A stretch of DNA of 64,000 bases. It comes from Rhodoferax sp. (lineage in GTDB: Bacteria > Pseudomonadota > Gammaproteobacteria > Burkholderiales > Burkholderiaceae_C). A program made the translations under genes and the position numbers. A model generated the notes under the pieces. That model saw nothing but the letters and a program-made list of their open reading frames with translations, was not told the DNA's origin and searched no databases. Location of the stretch: assembly GCA_029866205.1 (NCBI GenBank), contig JARWZT010000008.1, positions 347,178 through 411,177 of the forward strand, given 5' to 3'. Below are positions 8,201 through 16,155 of this stretch, piece by piece; position 1 is the first letter of the stretch, and each line of letters starts with the position of its first letter.

Positions 8201-8468
8201 TCACGTGCTCGGTGCCGGCCATTTGCGAGAGAACCTGCTCCGCCGGAATGGCCACCATCTGTTCCACATCGGCCACGCTAGCCCCCGGAAAAGGGATCAG
8301 CACGTTGGCCATGGTCACGTTGATTTGCGGCTCTTCTTCGCGTGGCGTGACCAACACGGCAAACGCGCCCAGCAGTAAGGCCATCAGGGCCAGCAGCGGC
8401 GTAATGTGCGCGCGCTGGAACAGGGCCGCAATGCGACCCGACACGCCCAAGTGGTGAATGGACTTCAT
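5223..8468 (-). CDS. RND efflux permease (AcrB-like)
   Basis: Proton-driven inner-membrane pump of the RND superfamily, 1081 residues from the ATG at 8468. That start is one base after the adaptor stop; the longer open frame overlaps the adaptor. The N-terminal ITPLLALMALLLGAFAVL first transmembrane helix is followed by the large periplasmic loop. The TM4 proton-relay aspartates are present in FSIGILVDDAIVVVENIH, and the second half repeats the plan with a long periplasmic loop and GIIVRNSILLVDFIN. The family spans drug and metal exporters; the residues seen do not settle the substrate. It forms a tripartite system with the adaptor and the TolC-like protein of the same operon. Confidence 0.92.
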   Translation of the reverse strand: MKSIHHLGVSGRIAALFQRAHITPLLALMALLLGAFAVLVTPREEEPQINVTMANVLIPFPGASVADVEQMVAIPAEQVLSQMAGTEHVMSLSRPGLAVITVQFKVGVPRTEALVRLHDTLRSNADWLPKNLGVLEPIIKPKGIDDVPIVTLTLFSKDADTGAFDLERMAHSMELDLKRVPGTREVQTIGGPGRAVMVALDPARMAGSGVTAADLGVALQSANLGLPVGELIAGNQTVAVESGPYLRDALEVAELVVGVRNGKPVFLGDVAVVKDGPLPAARYVWHGQADKSGGGEYPAVTLSITKKPGENAIDVANAVMARVEQLRNTVVPDNVQVAETRNYGASANAKAQKLIQKLLFATASVVVLVFLALGKREAAIVGVAVVLTLTVTLFASWAWGFTLNRVSLFALIFSIGILVDDAIVVVENIHRHQQLYPQKTLAQLIPGAVDEVGGPTILATLTVIAALLPMAFVSGLMGPYMSPIPINASMGMLLSLAIAFVVTPWLARIWMKPSAPGAAAHAEHSHSGLSAKLAPLFERVFKPLLDEQRGGRNRGLLGLGVAVLIAVSVALPATGLVLLKMLPFDNKSEFQVVVDMPAGTPLEQTATVLHALGAHLATVPEVTDYQAYAGTAAPINFNGLVRQYYLRAGGEVGDIQVNLVDKHDRAAQSHAIATQVRPELQRIGKLYGANVKVVEVPPGPPVLSPIVAEIYGPEAAGRREVAQAVRAVFEKTPGIVDVDDSSIASAPRKLLLVDRRKASLLGVPQQAIVSTLRTGLAGESATYLHDASKYPAPVVLQLPPESHGDLNTLLSLRVRSASGALVPIRELVTVSDSLREQPIYHKDLLPLNRVVADMAGTLDSPLYGVFQMRSQIAAIPTPGGGTLAEFFVKQPSDPLRGYSLKWDGESQVTYETFRDMGAAYAVGLVLIYLLVVAQFGSYLTPLIIMAPIPLTIIGVMPGHALMGAQYTATSMIGMIALAGIIVRNSILLVDFINLLVRQGLPFKQAVVQSAITRAQPIMLTGLAAMLGAFFILDDPIFNGLAISLIFGISVSTVLTLVVIPTLYYAAYRKRPHVLVPEQASV

Positions 8469-8469
8469 A

Positions 8470-9528
8470 TCAGCGCACCTGTGCGGCAGCTTGGGGGTCG
8501 GTGGCAACCTTGTCGCCTGCACGCACACCACTCAAAACCTCCACCCGGTCACCCTGCACCCGACCCAGACGCACTTGGCGCAGTGCGGGTCGACCCTCGG
8601 CGTCCACGAGGTAAAGGGCAGTCAATTCGGCGCGTCGCACCACCGCTGTGACGGGTACAAAAAGCCGGTCAACCCCACCTGACGCACCGGTTACGGCGGG
8701 CAGCCAGACGCGGGCAAACATTCCGGGTGCCACGCCGCTGAGCGCTGGCAACTTGAAGCGTACCTGCACACTGTGCGTAGCGGCGTCCACCAAGGGCAGC
8801 ACGCTGGCACCGCTGGCGCTCATCAGACCGGTGCTGCCACTCCAACCGGGCAGCTCAAACTGGAGCTTTTCCAGGCTGGCGGGTACGGCGCTTTGGGCCA
8901 CACTGGCCGTCACGCGCAAGCTCGACGGGTCGTGCAGGGTAAGCAAGGGGCGACCGGGCATGGCCATGTCGCCCACGGCCACCGGAACATCGCTCACCAC
9001 GCCTGCAAAAGGCGCTTGGATCACAAAAAAGCGCTGCTGAGTTTGCGCCGCTTCAGACTGCGCTTGCAGCGCCTTGACCTGCGCCTGCGCCGCATCAAAC
9101 TGGGATTGGGAGCGCTCAAGGGCCGCCTGGCTGATGTACTGTTTTTGCAGCAACTGCTGCTGGCGCTCAAAGTCTTTACCCGCCACCGCCAAGGCCGCCC
9201 GTGCGGCGTCGACCTGGGCAGCGCTGGCCTGGGCGTTTTGGCCAGCGGCGCGCGCGTCTATGCGCGCCAGTTCTTGCCCGGCCCGGACGGAGTCGCCCAC
9301 TTTGACCGACAAGGACACGATCGACCCAGCCACCTGCGCCGCCAATGTGGCCTGACGGACCGGCTCAACCACGCCATCGAAGCTTTGCAAATCTGCGCGC
9401 TGACTGGCACCGCCCTGCACTTGCGCTGTGGCCAATGCCGCGCCTGCCGACCAAGCGGACAGCGGCGCCAGCAAGCTCGTCGCGCAAAGCAGCGCGGCAG
9501 CACAGGGGATTTTCCAAGTGGGGGTCAT
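8470..9528 (-). CDS. RND periplasmic adaptor (membrane fusion protein)
   Basis: HlyD/AcrA-type adaptor that bridges the pump and the outer membrane factor. The start at 9528 is preferred (AGGA about nine bases upstream); an ATG at 9564 lacks a binding site and would begin inside the operator-promoter region. From 9528 the protein has about 352 residues. A signal peptide (CAAALLCATSLLAPLSAWSA) is followed by a lipoyl half-motif (VEPVRQATLAAQVAGSIVSL), a coiled-coil hairpin rich in Ala/Gln, and a second lipoyl half and beta-barrel (IQAPFAGVVSDVPVAVGD). It is the first gene of the five-gene operon. Confidence 0.9.
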   Translation of the reverse strand: MTPTWKIPCAAALLCATSLLAPLSAWSAGAALATAQVQGGASQRADLQSFDGVVEPVRQATLAAQVAGSIVSLSVKVGDSVRAGQELARIDARAAGQNAQASAAQVDAARAALAVAGKDFERQQQLLQKQYISQAALERSQSQFDAAQAQVKALQAQSEAAQTQQRFFVIQAPFAGVVSDVPVAVGDMAMPGRPLLTLHDPSSLRVTASVAQSAVPASLEKLQFELPGWSGSTGLMSASGASVLPLVDAATHSVQVRFKLPALSGVAPGMFARVWLPAVTGASGGVDRLFVPVTAVVRRAELTALYLVDAEGRPALRQVRLGRVQGDRVEVLSGVRAGDKVATDPQAAAQVR

Positions 9529-9577
9529 GGCGCGGTCCTGGGTACGTTGAATGCGAGTGGTCATTTGTATATTTAAC

Positions 9578-9591
9578 TAATTACGTAATTA
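9578..9591. promoter_or_regulatory. Palindromic operator between the ArsR gene and the efflux operon
   Basis: A perfect 14-base palindrome, TAATTACGTAATTA, sits in the AT-rich divergent intergenic region. On the minus strand it falls within the spacer after a TTGATT hexamer, a plausible -35 for the efflux operon. On the plus strand it precedes TAATAC (9598-9603), a plausible -10 for the ArsR gene. A dimeric winged-helix repressor bound here would block both genes; this is inferred from position and symmetry. Confidence 0.6.
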
Positions 9592-9675
9592 ATCAAATAA
9601 TACACTAAAATCTGTTCAGTGCTCTGCGTCATGTCAAACGCCGCTCTCAAACCCTAAGATTCAGGATGCCCGACC

Positions 9676-10014
9676 ATGGAAAACCTGCCCCCCGAAGCCT
9701 TGCAAGACGTGGCCAGCTACTTTCAGGCCCTGTCGGAGCCCACGCGGCTGCAAATCCTGAACATCCTGCGCGAAGGCGAGCGCAACGTCGGTGAGCTGGC
9801 GCAAATGTGCGGCTCCACGGCGGCCAATATTTCGCGTCACCTCAGCCTGCTGACCAAGCACGGCATGGTGCGCCGCGAAAGCCGGGGTACCAGTGCCTAT
9901 TACTGCATTGCCGACGAAGCGGTCTATGCGCTGTGCGATTTGGTCTGCGGCAATATTGCGCGCCAAATGGAGCGCGCCAACAAAACACGCCAGGCCTTTA
10001 CCCTGACGCCCTGA
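9676..10014 (+). CDS. ArsR-family winged-helix repressor
   Basis: A 112-residue ArsR/SmtB-fold regulator. The helix-turn-helix is GELAQMCGSTAANISRHLSLLTKHGMV (recognition helix near residues 47-60), preceded by the family's ALSEPTRLQILNIL. AGGA nine bases before the ATG supports the start. It lacks the arsenic-sensor ELCVCDL pattern, but has cysteines at 45, 77, 87 and 91 that could sense thiol stress or metals. It is transcribed divergently from the adaptor-RND-DUF2892-trxC-tolC operon across a palindrome, so autoregulation and repression of the efflux operon are likely. Confidence 0.88.
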   Translation: MENLPPEALQDVASYFQALSEPTRLQILNILREGERNVGELAQMCGSTAANISRHLSLLTKHGMVRRESRGTSAYYCIADEAVYALCDLVCGNIARQMERANKTRQAFTLTP

Positions 10015-10041
10015 GCTTTCTCAACCCAACCGCCAGACGCC

Positions 10042-10854
10042 ATGCCCCGCTTTGCCGCCAATCTTTCGATGCTCTACAACGAGCACGCCTTTCTGGACCG
10101 CTTTGCCGCCGCTGCCGCCGACGGTTTTGGTGCCGTGGAATACCTGTTTCCCTATGCGTTTGAGGCCCGGGCGTTGCAAAGCCGCCTGCAAGACCACGGC
10201 TTGCAACAAGTGCTGTTCAACGCGCCGCCCGGCGACTGGGACGCGGGCGAGCGCGGCCTGGCCTGCCTGCCTGGCCGCGAGGCAGAGTTCCGGGCTGGTT
10301 TTGACCGCGCGCTGGAGTACGCACACGTTTTGGCCTGCCCGCGCATCCACGTCATGGCCGGTATTGCGCCACCCGGTGCCGATCCCGCAGCCCTTCAAGC
10401 TACCTACCGCGCCAACTTGGCTTGGGCTGCAGACCAAGCCAGCAGCATGGGCTGCGACGTGCTGATCGAGCCCATCAATACGCGCGATATGCCGGGCTTT
10501 TTTCTTAACCACCAGGAAGCCGCGCACGCGCTGGTGCAAGAGATTGGCGCGCCTCACCTCAAAGTGCAGTTTGACCTGTACCACTGCCAAATCATGGAGG
10601 GTGACGTGGCCACCAAGCTGCGCCATTACCTGCCCACCGGCCGCGTGGGCCACATCCAGATCGCCGGCGTGCCCGAACGCCATGAACCCAACGTGGGCGA
10701 GCTGAACTATGGCTACTTGTTTGACGTGATCGACGCGGTATCGGCCCAATGCGGCTGGAACGGCTGGGTCGGCTGCGAATACCGCCCCGCCCTGGGAGCC
10801 GTGGCGGGCGCTACGACCGCAGGGCTGGGCTGGCGCGGCGCGGGCCCCGACTAA
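10042..10854 (+). CDS. hyi: Hydroxypyruvate isomerase-like TIM-barrel protein
   Basis: Xylose-isomerase-like TIM barrel of the Hyi/OtnI family, interconverting hydroxypyruvate and tartronate semialdehyde (or a related 2-oxo-tetronate). At 270 residues it is close to the usual length of about 260. Family segments are visible: [14 protein letters not shown], then [42 protein letters not shown] with metal ligands, [13 protein letters not shown] and the final GCEYRP. The ATG at 10042 lacks a strong binding site. It follows the ArsR gene by 27 bases on the same strand. Its stop overlaps the stop of the convergent fhs gene. A tetronate isomerase is an alternative. Confidence 0.85.
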   Translation: MPRFAANLSMLYNEHAFLDRFAAAAADGFGAVEYLFPYAFEARALQSRLQDHGLQQVLFNAPPGDWDAGERGLACLPGREAEFRAGFDRALEYAHVLACPRIHVMAGIAPPGADPAALQATYRANLAWAADQASSMGCDVLIEPINTRDMPGFFLNHQEAAHALVQEIGAPHLKVQFDLYHCQIMEGDVATKLRHYLPTGRVGHIQIAGVPERHEPNVGELNYGYLFDVIDAVSAQCGWNGWVGCEYRPALGAVAGATTAGLGWRGAGPD

Positions 10855-12524
10855 AAAAGGCCGACCACTTTGCCTTGGGCGTCAATGTCGATGTGTTCGG
10901 ACGAAGGCACCTTGGGCAAACCCGGCATGGTCATGATGTCGCCGCAAACCATGACCACAAACTCGGCCCCGGCCGCCAGGCGCACTTCGCGAACATTGAC
11001 CCCATGGCCGCTGGGTGCGCCGCGGCGTGTAGGGTCGGTGGAGAAAGAATACTGCGTCTTGGCCACACACACCGGATAGTGGCCATAGCCAGAGTCTTGC
11101 AGGCGTTGGATTTCGGCGCGCACTTTGGAGTCGGCCGTAATGTCATCGGCGCCATAGATCTTGGTCGCCACCGCTTTCATCTTGTCCCACAAAGGCAGGG
11201 CGTCGTCGTAGACAAAGCGAAAGCCATCGTCCTTTTTGGACGCCAGTTCCACCACCGCATGGGCCACCGCCTCGGCACCTGCACCACCGTCGGCCCAATG
11301 GCGGGCTGACAGGACCGGCACCTGCAAATGTGCCAGTTTGGTTTGCAACAGTTCCAGTTCAGCGGCGGTATCAAAGGTGAAGTGGTTCATGGACACCACG
11401 CAGGGCAAGCCGTAGTGGTTGCGCACGTTGTTCACGTGACGCTCCAGATTGGCTATCCCTTTTTCAAGGGCACTCAGGTTTTCCTGGTTGACCTCCTTAA
11501 GGTCGCAGCCTCCGTGGTACTTGAGCGCCCGAATGGTGCCCACCAGCACCACGGCCGAGGGCCGCAGTCCCGACTTTCGGCACTTGATGTCGACAAACTT
11601 TTCGGCGCCCAGGTCGGCACCAAAACCCGCCTCGGTGACCACGTAGTCAGCCAGCTTGAGCGCCATCTTGGTGGCCAGCACCGAGTTGCAGCCATGCGCG
11701 ATGTTGGCAAACGGGCCGCCATGAATGAAGGCCGGGTTGTTCTCCAGGGTTTGCACCAGATTGGGTTTGAGCGCTTCGCGCAGCAGGACCGTCATGGCAC
11801 CGTGGGCATTGAGATCACGCGCGCACACCGGCCTGAGGCTGGTGGTGTAGCCGATCACGATGTTGCCCAAGCGCTCTTTGAGGTCGGCAAGGCTAGTGGC
11901 CAGACAAAAAATAGCCATGACCTCCGACGCCACCACAATGTCAAAACCATCCTGGCGGGGATAGCCATTTCCGGGGCCGCCCAACGAACACGTGATATCT
12001 CGTAGCGCACGGTCGTTCATGTCCATCACCCGCTTCCAGGTAATGCGCCGCACGTCAATGCCCAGTGCGTTGCCGTGGTGAATGTGGTTATCGATCAGCG
12101 CGGCCAGCAGGTTGTTGGCGAGCGCAATGGCGTTGAAGTCGCCGGTGAAGTGCAAGTTGATGTCTTCCATGGGAACCACCTGTGCACGGCCGCCACCCGC
12201 AGCGCCGCCCTTCATGCCAAATACGGGCCCCAAACTGGGCTCGCGCAGGCAGATGATGGTCTTCTTGCCGATGCGATTGAGTGCATCGCCCAAGCCCACG
12301 GTGGTGGTGGTCTTGCCCTCGCCCGCCGGGGTGGGGCTGATGGCAGACACCAAAATCAATTTACCGTCGGGGCGGTCAGCCAGGCTGTTGACATAGTCCA
12401 GCGAGATCTTGGCTTTGTAGCGGCCGTACATGTCAACCGCGTCATCAGGAATACCCAGCCCTTGCGAAATCTGGCTGATAGGCAACATGTGGGCCGCTTG
12501 GGCAATTTCGATGTCTGAAAGCAC
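10851..12524 (-). CDS. fhs: Formate-tetrahydrofolate ligase
   Basis: ATP-dependent ligase making 10-formyl-THF from formate and THF in the cytoplasm, feeding one-carbon metabolism. The 557-residue length fits. The P-loop-like nucleotide motif is [18 protein letters not shown] near residue 66. Further family blocks are [31 protein letters not shown] and [11 protein letters not shown]. The start is GTG, preceded by AGGAG at a good distance. The upstream same-strand neighbour is the 5-formyl-THF cyclo-ligase, another folate one-carbon enzyme. Confidence 0.96.
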   Translation of the reverse strand: MLSDIEIAQAAHMLPISQISQGLGIPDDAVDMYGRYKAKISLDYVNSLADRPDGKLILVSAISPTPAGEGKTTTTVGLGDALNRIGKKTIICLREPSLGPVFGMKGGAAGGGRAQVVPMEDINLHFTGDFNAIALANNLLAALIDNHIHHGNALGIDVRRITWKRVMDMNDRALRDITCSLGGPGNGYPRQDGFDIVVASEVMAIFCLATSLADLKERLGNIVIGYTTSLRPVCARDLNAHGAMTVLLREALKPNLVQTLENNPAFIHGGPFANIAHGCNSVLATKMALKLADYVVTEAGFGADLGAEKFVDIKCRKSGLRPSAVVLVGTIRALKYHGGCDLKEVNQENLSALEKGIANLERHVNNVRNHYGLPCVVSMNHFTFDTAAELELLQTKLAHLQVPVLSARHWADGGAGAEAVAHAVVELASKKDDGFRFVYDDALPLWDKMKAVATKIYGADDITADSKVRAEIQRLQDSGYGHYPVCVAKTQYSFSTDPTRRGAPSGHGVNVREVRLAAGAEFVVMVCGDIMTMPGLPKVPSSEHIDIDAQGKVVGLF

Positions 12525-12592
12525 GTGGTTCTCCTGTTGAAGTGATAACGACCTGAATCAAAAATCCAAATTCTTGAGCCACGGGCAAGCCG

Positions 12593-13270
12593 CTACGGCG
12601 CGCGGGTTTGCGGCCGTGGCAGACCTCGGGCGCGCGCCAGTGCCTGCAGCTTGGCCGCAGCTTGCCCCACGTCCAGGCGCTGCAGGGCTCCACCCTCCGG
12701 GCCCTGAACACCTGTTTCGGTGACCACCACGTCCATCAATATGTCGTGGTCTTGCGGATGCGTGGTGGGCACGCGTGAGAGTTCAAAAGCCGTAGCGATG
12801 GTGACAGGGGGTGGCGCAATGGCCGCCAGGGTGCGGTCAAAAAAACCACCGCCATAGCCCAGGCGGTCGCCCGCAGCGCCAATTCCTATCGGCGGCACCA
12901 GCAGCACATCGGGCACCAGCGCCTCGGTGTTCACCGGCACCGGAATGTCGTACACGCCCGCAGCCATTGCCACCCCAGGCCACCAGGCCCGAAACTCCAA
13001 GGGTTGACCACGGGCCACCACCACCGGCAAGGCCAGCTGCACCCCACGCGCGTGCAGCCAGGTGGCAAAGGGACGGGCGTCAAATTCCGCCTGGTAAGGC
13101 CAGCAAAATCCGACCACCCAAGGAGCCTCCAGCCCAAAGGCCTCGCGCAGCGTGGCCTCTATTGCGGCACTCCAGCGCGCATGGTCGGTGGCGCTGGCCG
13201 CGCAGCGCTGGGCCAGCAGCGTGCTGCGCTGGGTTTTGCGCCACAGGGCAAGCTCTGGGGTCAAGGACAT
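12593..13270 (-). CDS. 5-formyltetrahydrofolate cyclo-ligase
   Basis: Converts 5-formyl-THF to 5,10-methenyl-THF using ATP (YgfA/MTHFS family). The ATG at 13270 (MSLTPELALWRKTQR) is preferred over a GTG 33 bases upstream; the result is 225 residues. The N-terminal ALWRKTQRSTLLAQR is followed by the substrate/ATP-binding VLLVPPIGIGAAGDRLGYGGGFFDR near residues 130-155, the hallmark of the family. About 68 bases separate it from fhs on the same strand, so a folate operon is likely. In many proteobacteria 6S RNA lies just upstream of this gene; I could not recognise it here. Confidence 0.92.
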   Translation of the reverse strand: MSLTPELALWRKTQRSTLLAQRCAASATDHARWSAAIEATLREAFGLEAPWVVGFCWPYQAEFDARPFATWLHARGVQLALPVVVARGQPLEFRAWWPGVAMAAGVYDIPVPVNTEALVPDVLLVPPIGIGAAGDRLGYGGGFFDRTLAAIAPPPVTIATAFELSRVPTTHPQDHDILMDVVVTETGVQGPEGGALQRLDVGQAAAKLQALARARGLPRPQTRAP

Positions 13271-13383
13271 AAAGGCAGTGCCTTTCGCAGCTGAATTGCC
13301 CACTATGGTGCACGTGAACGCAGCGCTTCGGTGAGCGGGTAAACACCAGTAAGCGACCGCTTTGGCCCGGCGGCGCGGGCAAG

Positions 13384-14616
13384 CTAGCCGAAGCGGCCGG
13401 GCGCAAAAGGCGTCAAGTCCAGTCCTGGCGTGCGCCCGCCCACCAAATCGGCCACGAGGCTGCCGGTGACGCCCCCCAAAGTCAGGCCAATGTGCTGGTG
13501 ACCAAAGGCATAGACCACCCGCTGCGAGGCGCGCGAGTGCCCGATCACCGGCAGCCCATCGGGCAATGTGGGCCGAAAACCCAGCCAGGGTTCGGTGGCC
13601 GCAGGCAGCCCCGGCAAGGCGCGCTGCGAGGAATGTTCGAGCAGCTTGAGCAATCCGGCGTGTTTATCGGGCTTGAGGCCGGCCAGTTCCACACTGCCCG
13701 CCACGCGGATACCGCGCGCCATGGGCGTCATGTAAAACCCCCTTTCAGCCCACCCTACCGGGCGCTGTATCAGCGCGCTGGTGTTCGGGTAGAGCAAGTG
13801 GTAGCCGCGCTCGGTGTCCAGGGGAATGGCATCGCCGCATTGAGCGGCCAGCGCCCGGGAATAAGCGCCTGCGCACAGCGCCACTTGGTCAAAACGCTGC
13901 GTGCCGTCGGTGCAGTCCACCACGACCTCGCGGGGGCCCGGCCGCAAATGGGTGACCGCACTTTGCACCACGCGCAGCCCCCGCCCCTGCAAATCGGTTT
14001 GCAAGGTTTGCAAAAAGCCGCCGGGGTCCGACAAATACCAGGATCCACGGAACAAGACACCGCGCTCGAAAATAGGGCTCAAATTAGGCTCCAGCGCCTG
14101 TACCTGGTCACGCTCCAGCACGTCCAGCACCACGCCCAGCGTCTGGCGCAGCGCCAGGTCGGCCTGCGACTGTGCAAAAGCCCGGCTGCTGGAATACAAG
14201 TAAAGGCACTCACGCGGGCGCACAAACTGCGCCAGGCCCGGCGCCTGCAACATGGCGTCGTAACCCGCCTGCGCGCGCGCCAGCAACTGCGCCAGCGCCC
14301 GGGAGGTGTGTTGCGAACGCGCCGCCGTGGAATGCAACAAAAAGCGTGCAAGCCAAGGCGCAAGCTGCGGCAGGTAAGCCAGACGCAAGCGAAACGGACT
14401 GCGCGCGTCCAGCAAAAAGTGCGGAATGTCGCGAAACACCGAGGGGTTGTTGACCGGAATGCAGGCATAGGTGGCAAAGGTGCCGGCATTGCCAAAAGAG
14501 GCGCCACCAGCGGCGCCCACAGGGTCATACAAAGTGACGGTGTGGCCATCGCGCATCAAATGCCAGGCGGTGGACAAACCCACAAAACCGGCGCCAATGA
14601 CTGCTGTCTGTGCCAT
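13384..14616 (-). CDS. D-amino-acid dehydrogenase-like FAD oxidoreductase
   Basis: DadA/DAO-family flavoprotein, 410 residues, oxidising a D-amino acid or related amine with electrons going to the respiratory chain. The Rossmann dinucleotide motif is at the N-terminus (AVIGAGFVGLSTAWHLMRDG), and the acidic residue of the second strand is in TLYDPVG. Blocks typical of DadA include SFGNAGTFA, FRGSWYLSDPGGF, and the C-terminal GFRPTLPDGLPVIG with FGHQHIGLTLGGVTGSL. It lies about 110 bases upstream of the cyclo-ligase gene. Substrate specificity cannot be read from the sequence; dadA proper is only one option. Confidence 0.85.
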   Translation of the reverse strand: MAQTAVIGAGFVGLSTAWHLMRDGHTVTLYDPVGAAGGASFGNAGTFATYACIPVNNPSVFRDIPHFLLDARSPFRLRLAYLPQLAPWLARFLLHSTAARSQHTSRALAQLLARAQAGYDAMLQAPGLAQFVRPRECLYLYSSSRAFAQSQADLALRQTLGVVLDVLERDQVQALEPNLSPIFERGVLFRGSWYLSDPGGFLQTLQTDLQGRGLRVVQSAVTHLRPGPREVVVDCTDGTQRFDQVALCAGAYSRALAAQCGDAIPLDTERGYHLLYPNTSALIQRPVGWAERGFYMTPMARGIRVAGSVELAGLKPDKHAGLLKLLEHSSQRALPGLPAATEPWLGFRPTLPDGLPVIGHSRASQRVVYAFGHQHIGLTLGGVTGSLVADLVGGRTPGLDLTPFAPGRFG

Positions 14617-14677
14617 GGATGAAAAGCCTCGCTCTTATTTGCTGTGGTTTGCCGGGTTGTTGCCGCACCAACAGGGG

Positions 14678-15976
14678 TCAGGGACGGGTGGCTGGATCGT
14701 CCACCAGCACACGCGGGTCTTTGCTTTCGGGCGCCAGCAGGTCATTGACCGCCTGGTCAAAACGGGCAAGCACCAGCGGCACCACGCCAGCGTCCCGAGG
14801 CTGGTCGGCTACGGTCAACACGCCTGCACTGTAGCGGTAGCCCATCTTCAGGCCACCGGGAACCTCTTGAACGTAGCCGCTTTGTATCGCCCTTTGCACC
14901 TGCTCGGGCGTCAGCATGCCACCCTTGACCACGATTTCTCCCGACGATTGCAGCTGCCTGACCAGCGCCACCTCGCCATGGGCGTTGGGCAACAACTCCA
15001 GTTCCAGCCGGGCGTCCACGCTGGAGTCTGCGTCGCGCGCCTTGAATTTGGAGATGCCGATTTTTAAACCCGCACTCAGCAGGGCACTGATCGTCTGACG
15101 GGCCAGCGCCGACTTTTCGGGGTCCAGGGCGGCAAAGCCACATTGGTCCTTGAAGAGCACCGCCAGCGTCTGGGCGCTTTTGGCATGCACCCCTGTCACC
15201 CCAGCCTCCAGCACCACATCGCTCAGCGTGCGGCCCATCCACTCCATCTGACGCACAGCCAAGCCCTGCTTGTAGTTCAGCCCGCCCGCAAGCTCACCGA
15301 CTTCGGTGCGCAGGCTCAGCCCCTGCAAGGACGTGGCACCCGCAGTGGCCGCGTCCAAGTCCAGCGCCAAATTGCCGCTGGTCCGCTGCAGATCATTGAG
15401 CGCCAGCACCATGCGAGCGCCGTGCAGGTCAAGCAGGGAGTCGCGCGTTGTGTAGGCGATGTCGGCAACATTCCATTGCAAATGAAGCGCGTTACCGTCT
15501 AAGCGGACCCGTCCTTTGGAGGCGGCGAGCTTGATGTTTTGGGAGCTCACGCCAAAGGTCAGTGCGGGCAATGCCATGTCCGCCTGCAAAACCCCGTCGT
15601 AGCCCACCGTCCCACCCGCTGTCAGGCCAGCGGCCTCCGCGGCGGCACCCTTGGGGAACAGTGTCCAGGAAAATTGACTCAAACCACCCCGACTGGGCAG
15701 GTGACTGATACGGTAGGCCAACGCAAAGGACAAGGGCTCCTGATCTGCGTCCTGCGGACACACCGATCGCCACTGCAACTCGGCCGTGCCACCAGACGAA
15801 AACAACCCGGCCTGGTGCGACACCTTGTGCAAGCGCCATGGCCCCTGCTCCGACCGGGCGGCCCACGCCAGAATCTGCGTCTCGTATTGGTGTGCGCTGT
15901 ACCAGGGTATTGCCAGAGCGCCTGCAGCAAGGAGGACACCCAGGAGTGCCATGGCAAATTTGAGCCGAAGTTTCAC
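14678..15976 (-). CDS. DUF945 (YdgA-like) exported protein
   Basis: A 432-residue protein of the DUF945/YdgA type. The N-terminus has a single hydrophobic segment (FAMALLGVLLAAGALAIPWYSAHQYE), giving a membrane anchor or uncleaved signal with the rest in the periplasm. The body is a long beta-rich repeat region (LQWRSVCPQ, LAYRISHLPSRGG, LALDLDAATAG). The start is GTG at 15976. E. coli YdgA has been linked to envelope or motility phenotypes, but the biochemical role is unknown. The 180 bases upstream, before the dnaE2 stop, hold no gene I can support. Confidence 0.78.
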   Translation of the reverse strand: MKLRLKFAMALLGVLLAAGALAIPWYSAHQYETQILAWAARSEQGPWRLHKVSHQAGLFSSGGTAELQWRSVCPQDADQEPLSFALAYRISHLPSRGGLSQFSWTLFPKGAAAEAAGLTAGGTVGYDGVLQADMALPALTFGVSSQNIKLAASKGRVRLDGNALHLQWNVADIAYTTRDSLLDLHGARMVLALNDLQRTSGNLALDLDAATAGATSLQGLSLRTEVGELAGGLNYKQGLAVRQMEWMGRTLSDVVLEAGVTGVHAKSAQTLAVLFKDQCGFAALDPEKSALARQTISALLSAGLKIGISKFKARDADSSVDARLELELLPNAHGEVALVRQLQSSGEIVVKGGMLTPEQVQRAIQSGYVQEVPGGLKMGYRYSAGVLTVADQPRDAGVVPLVLARFDQAVNDLLAPESKDPRVLVDDPATRP

Positions 15977-16155
15977 GCGGTGTTTTTTTTCATAAATTCA
16001 AAACTGTTTCAGGGGGTCGACAAACGACCCAAGGCATCGCGCCCAGCCATTCTGGTTCGTTCATCCCCCGATTATTGACAGGAAGCGCGTGGCCCCGGCT
16101 GCAGCCCGGGCACTGCAGGCGGCCAACCAAGGCCAGGCCTGGCTTTTCGCCTTGG

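Noticed and set aside
13271..13383. Possible 6S RNA (ssrS) upstream of the 5-formyl-THF cyclo-ligase gene
   Set aside because: The location is classical and TTGCCC/GGGCAA ends could pair, but the 113-base gap is shorter than a usual 6S RNA and I could not recognise its central bubble. A covariance-model search would decide.
14660..14690. Another copy of the GGGGTCAG repeat near the DUF945 gene stop
   Set aside because: Only GGGGTCAGGG matches and there is no inverted partner nearby, so it is probably chance.
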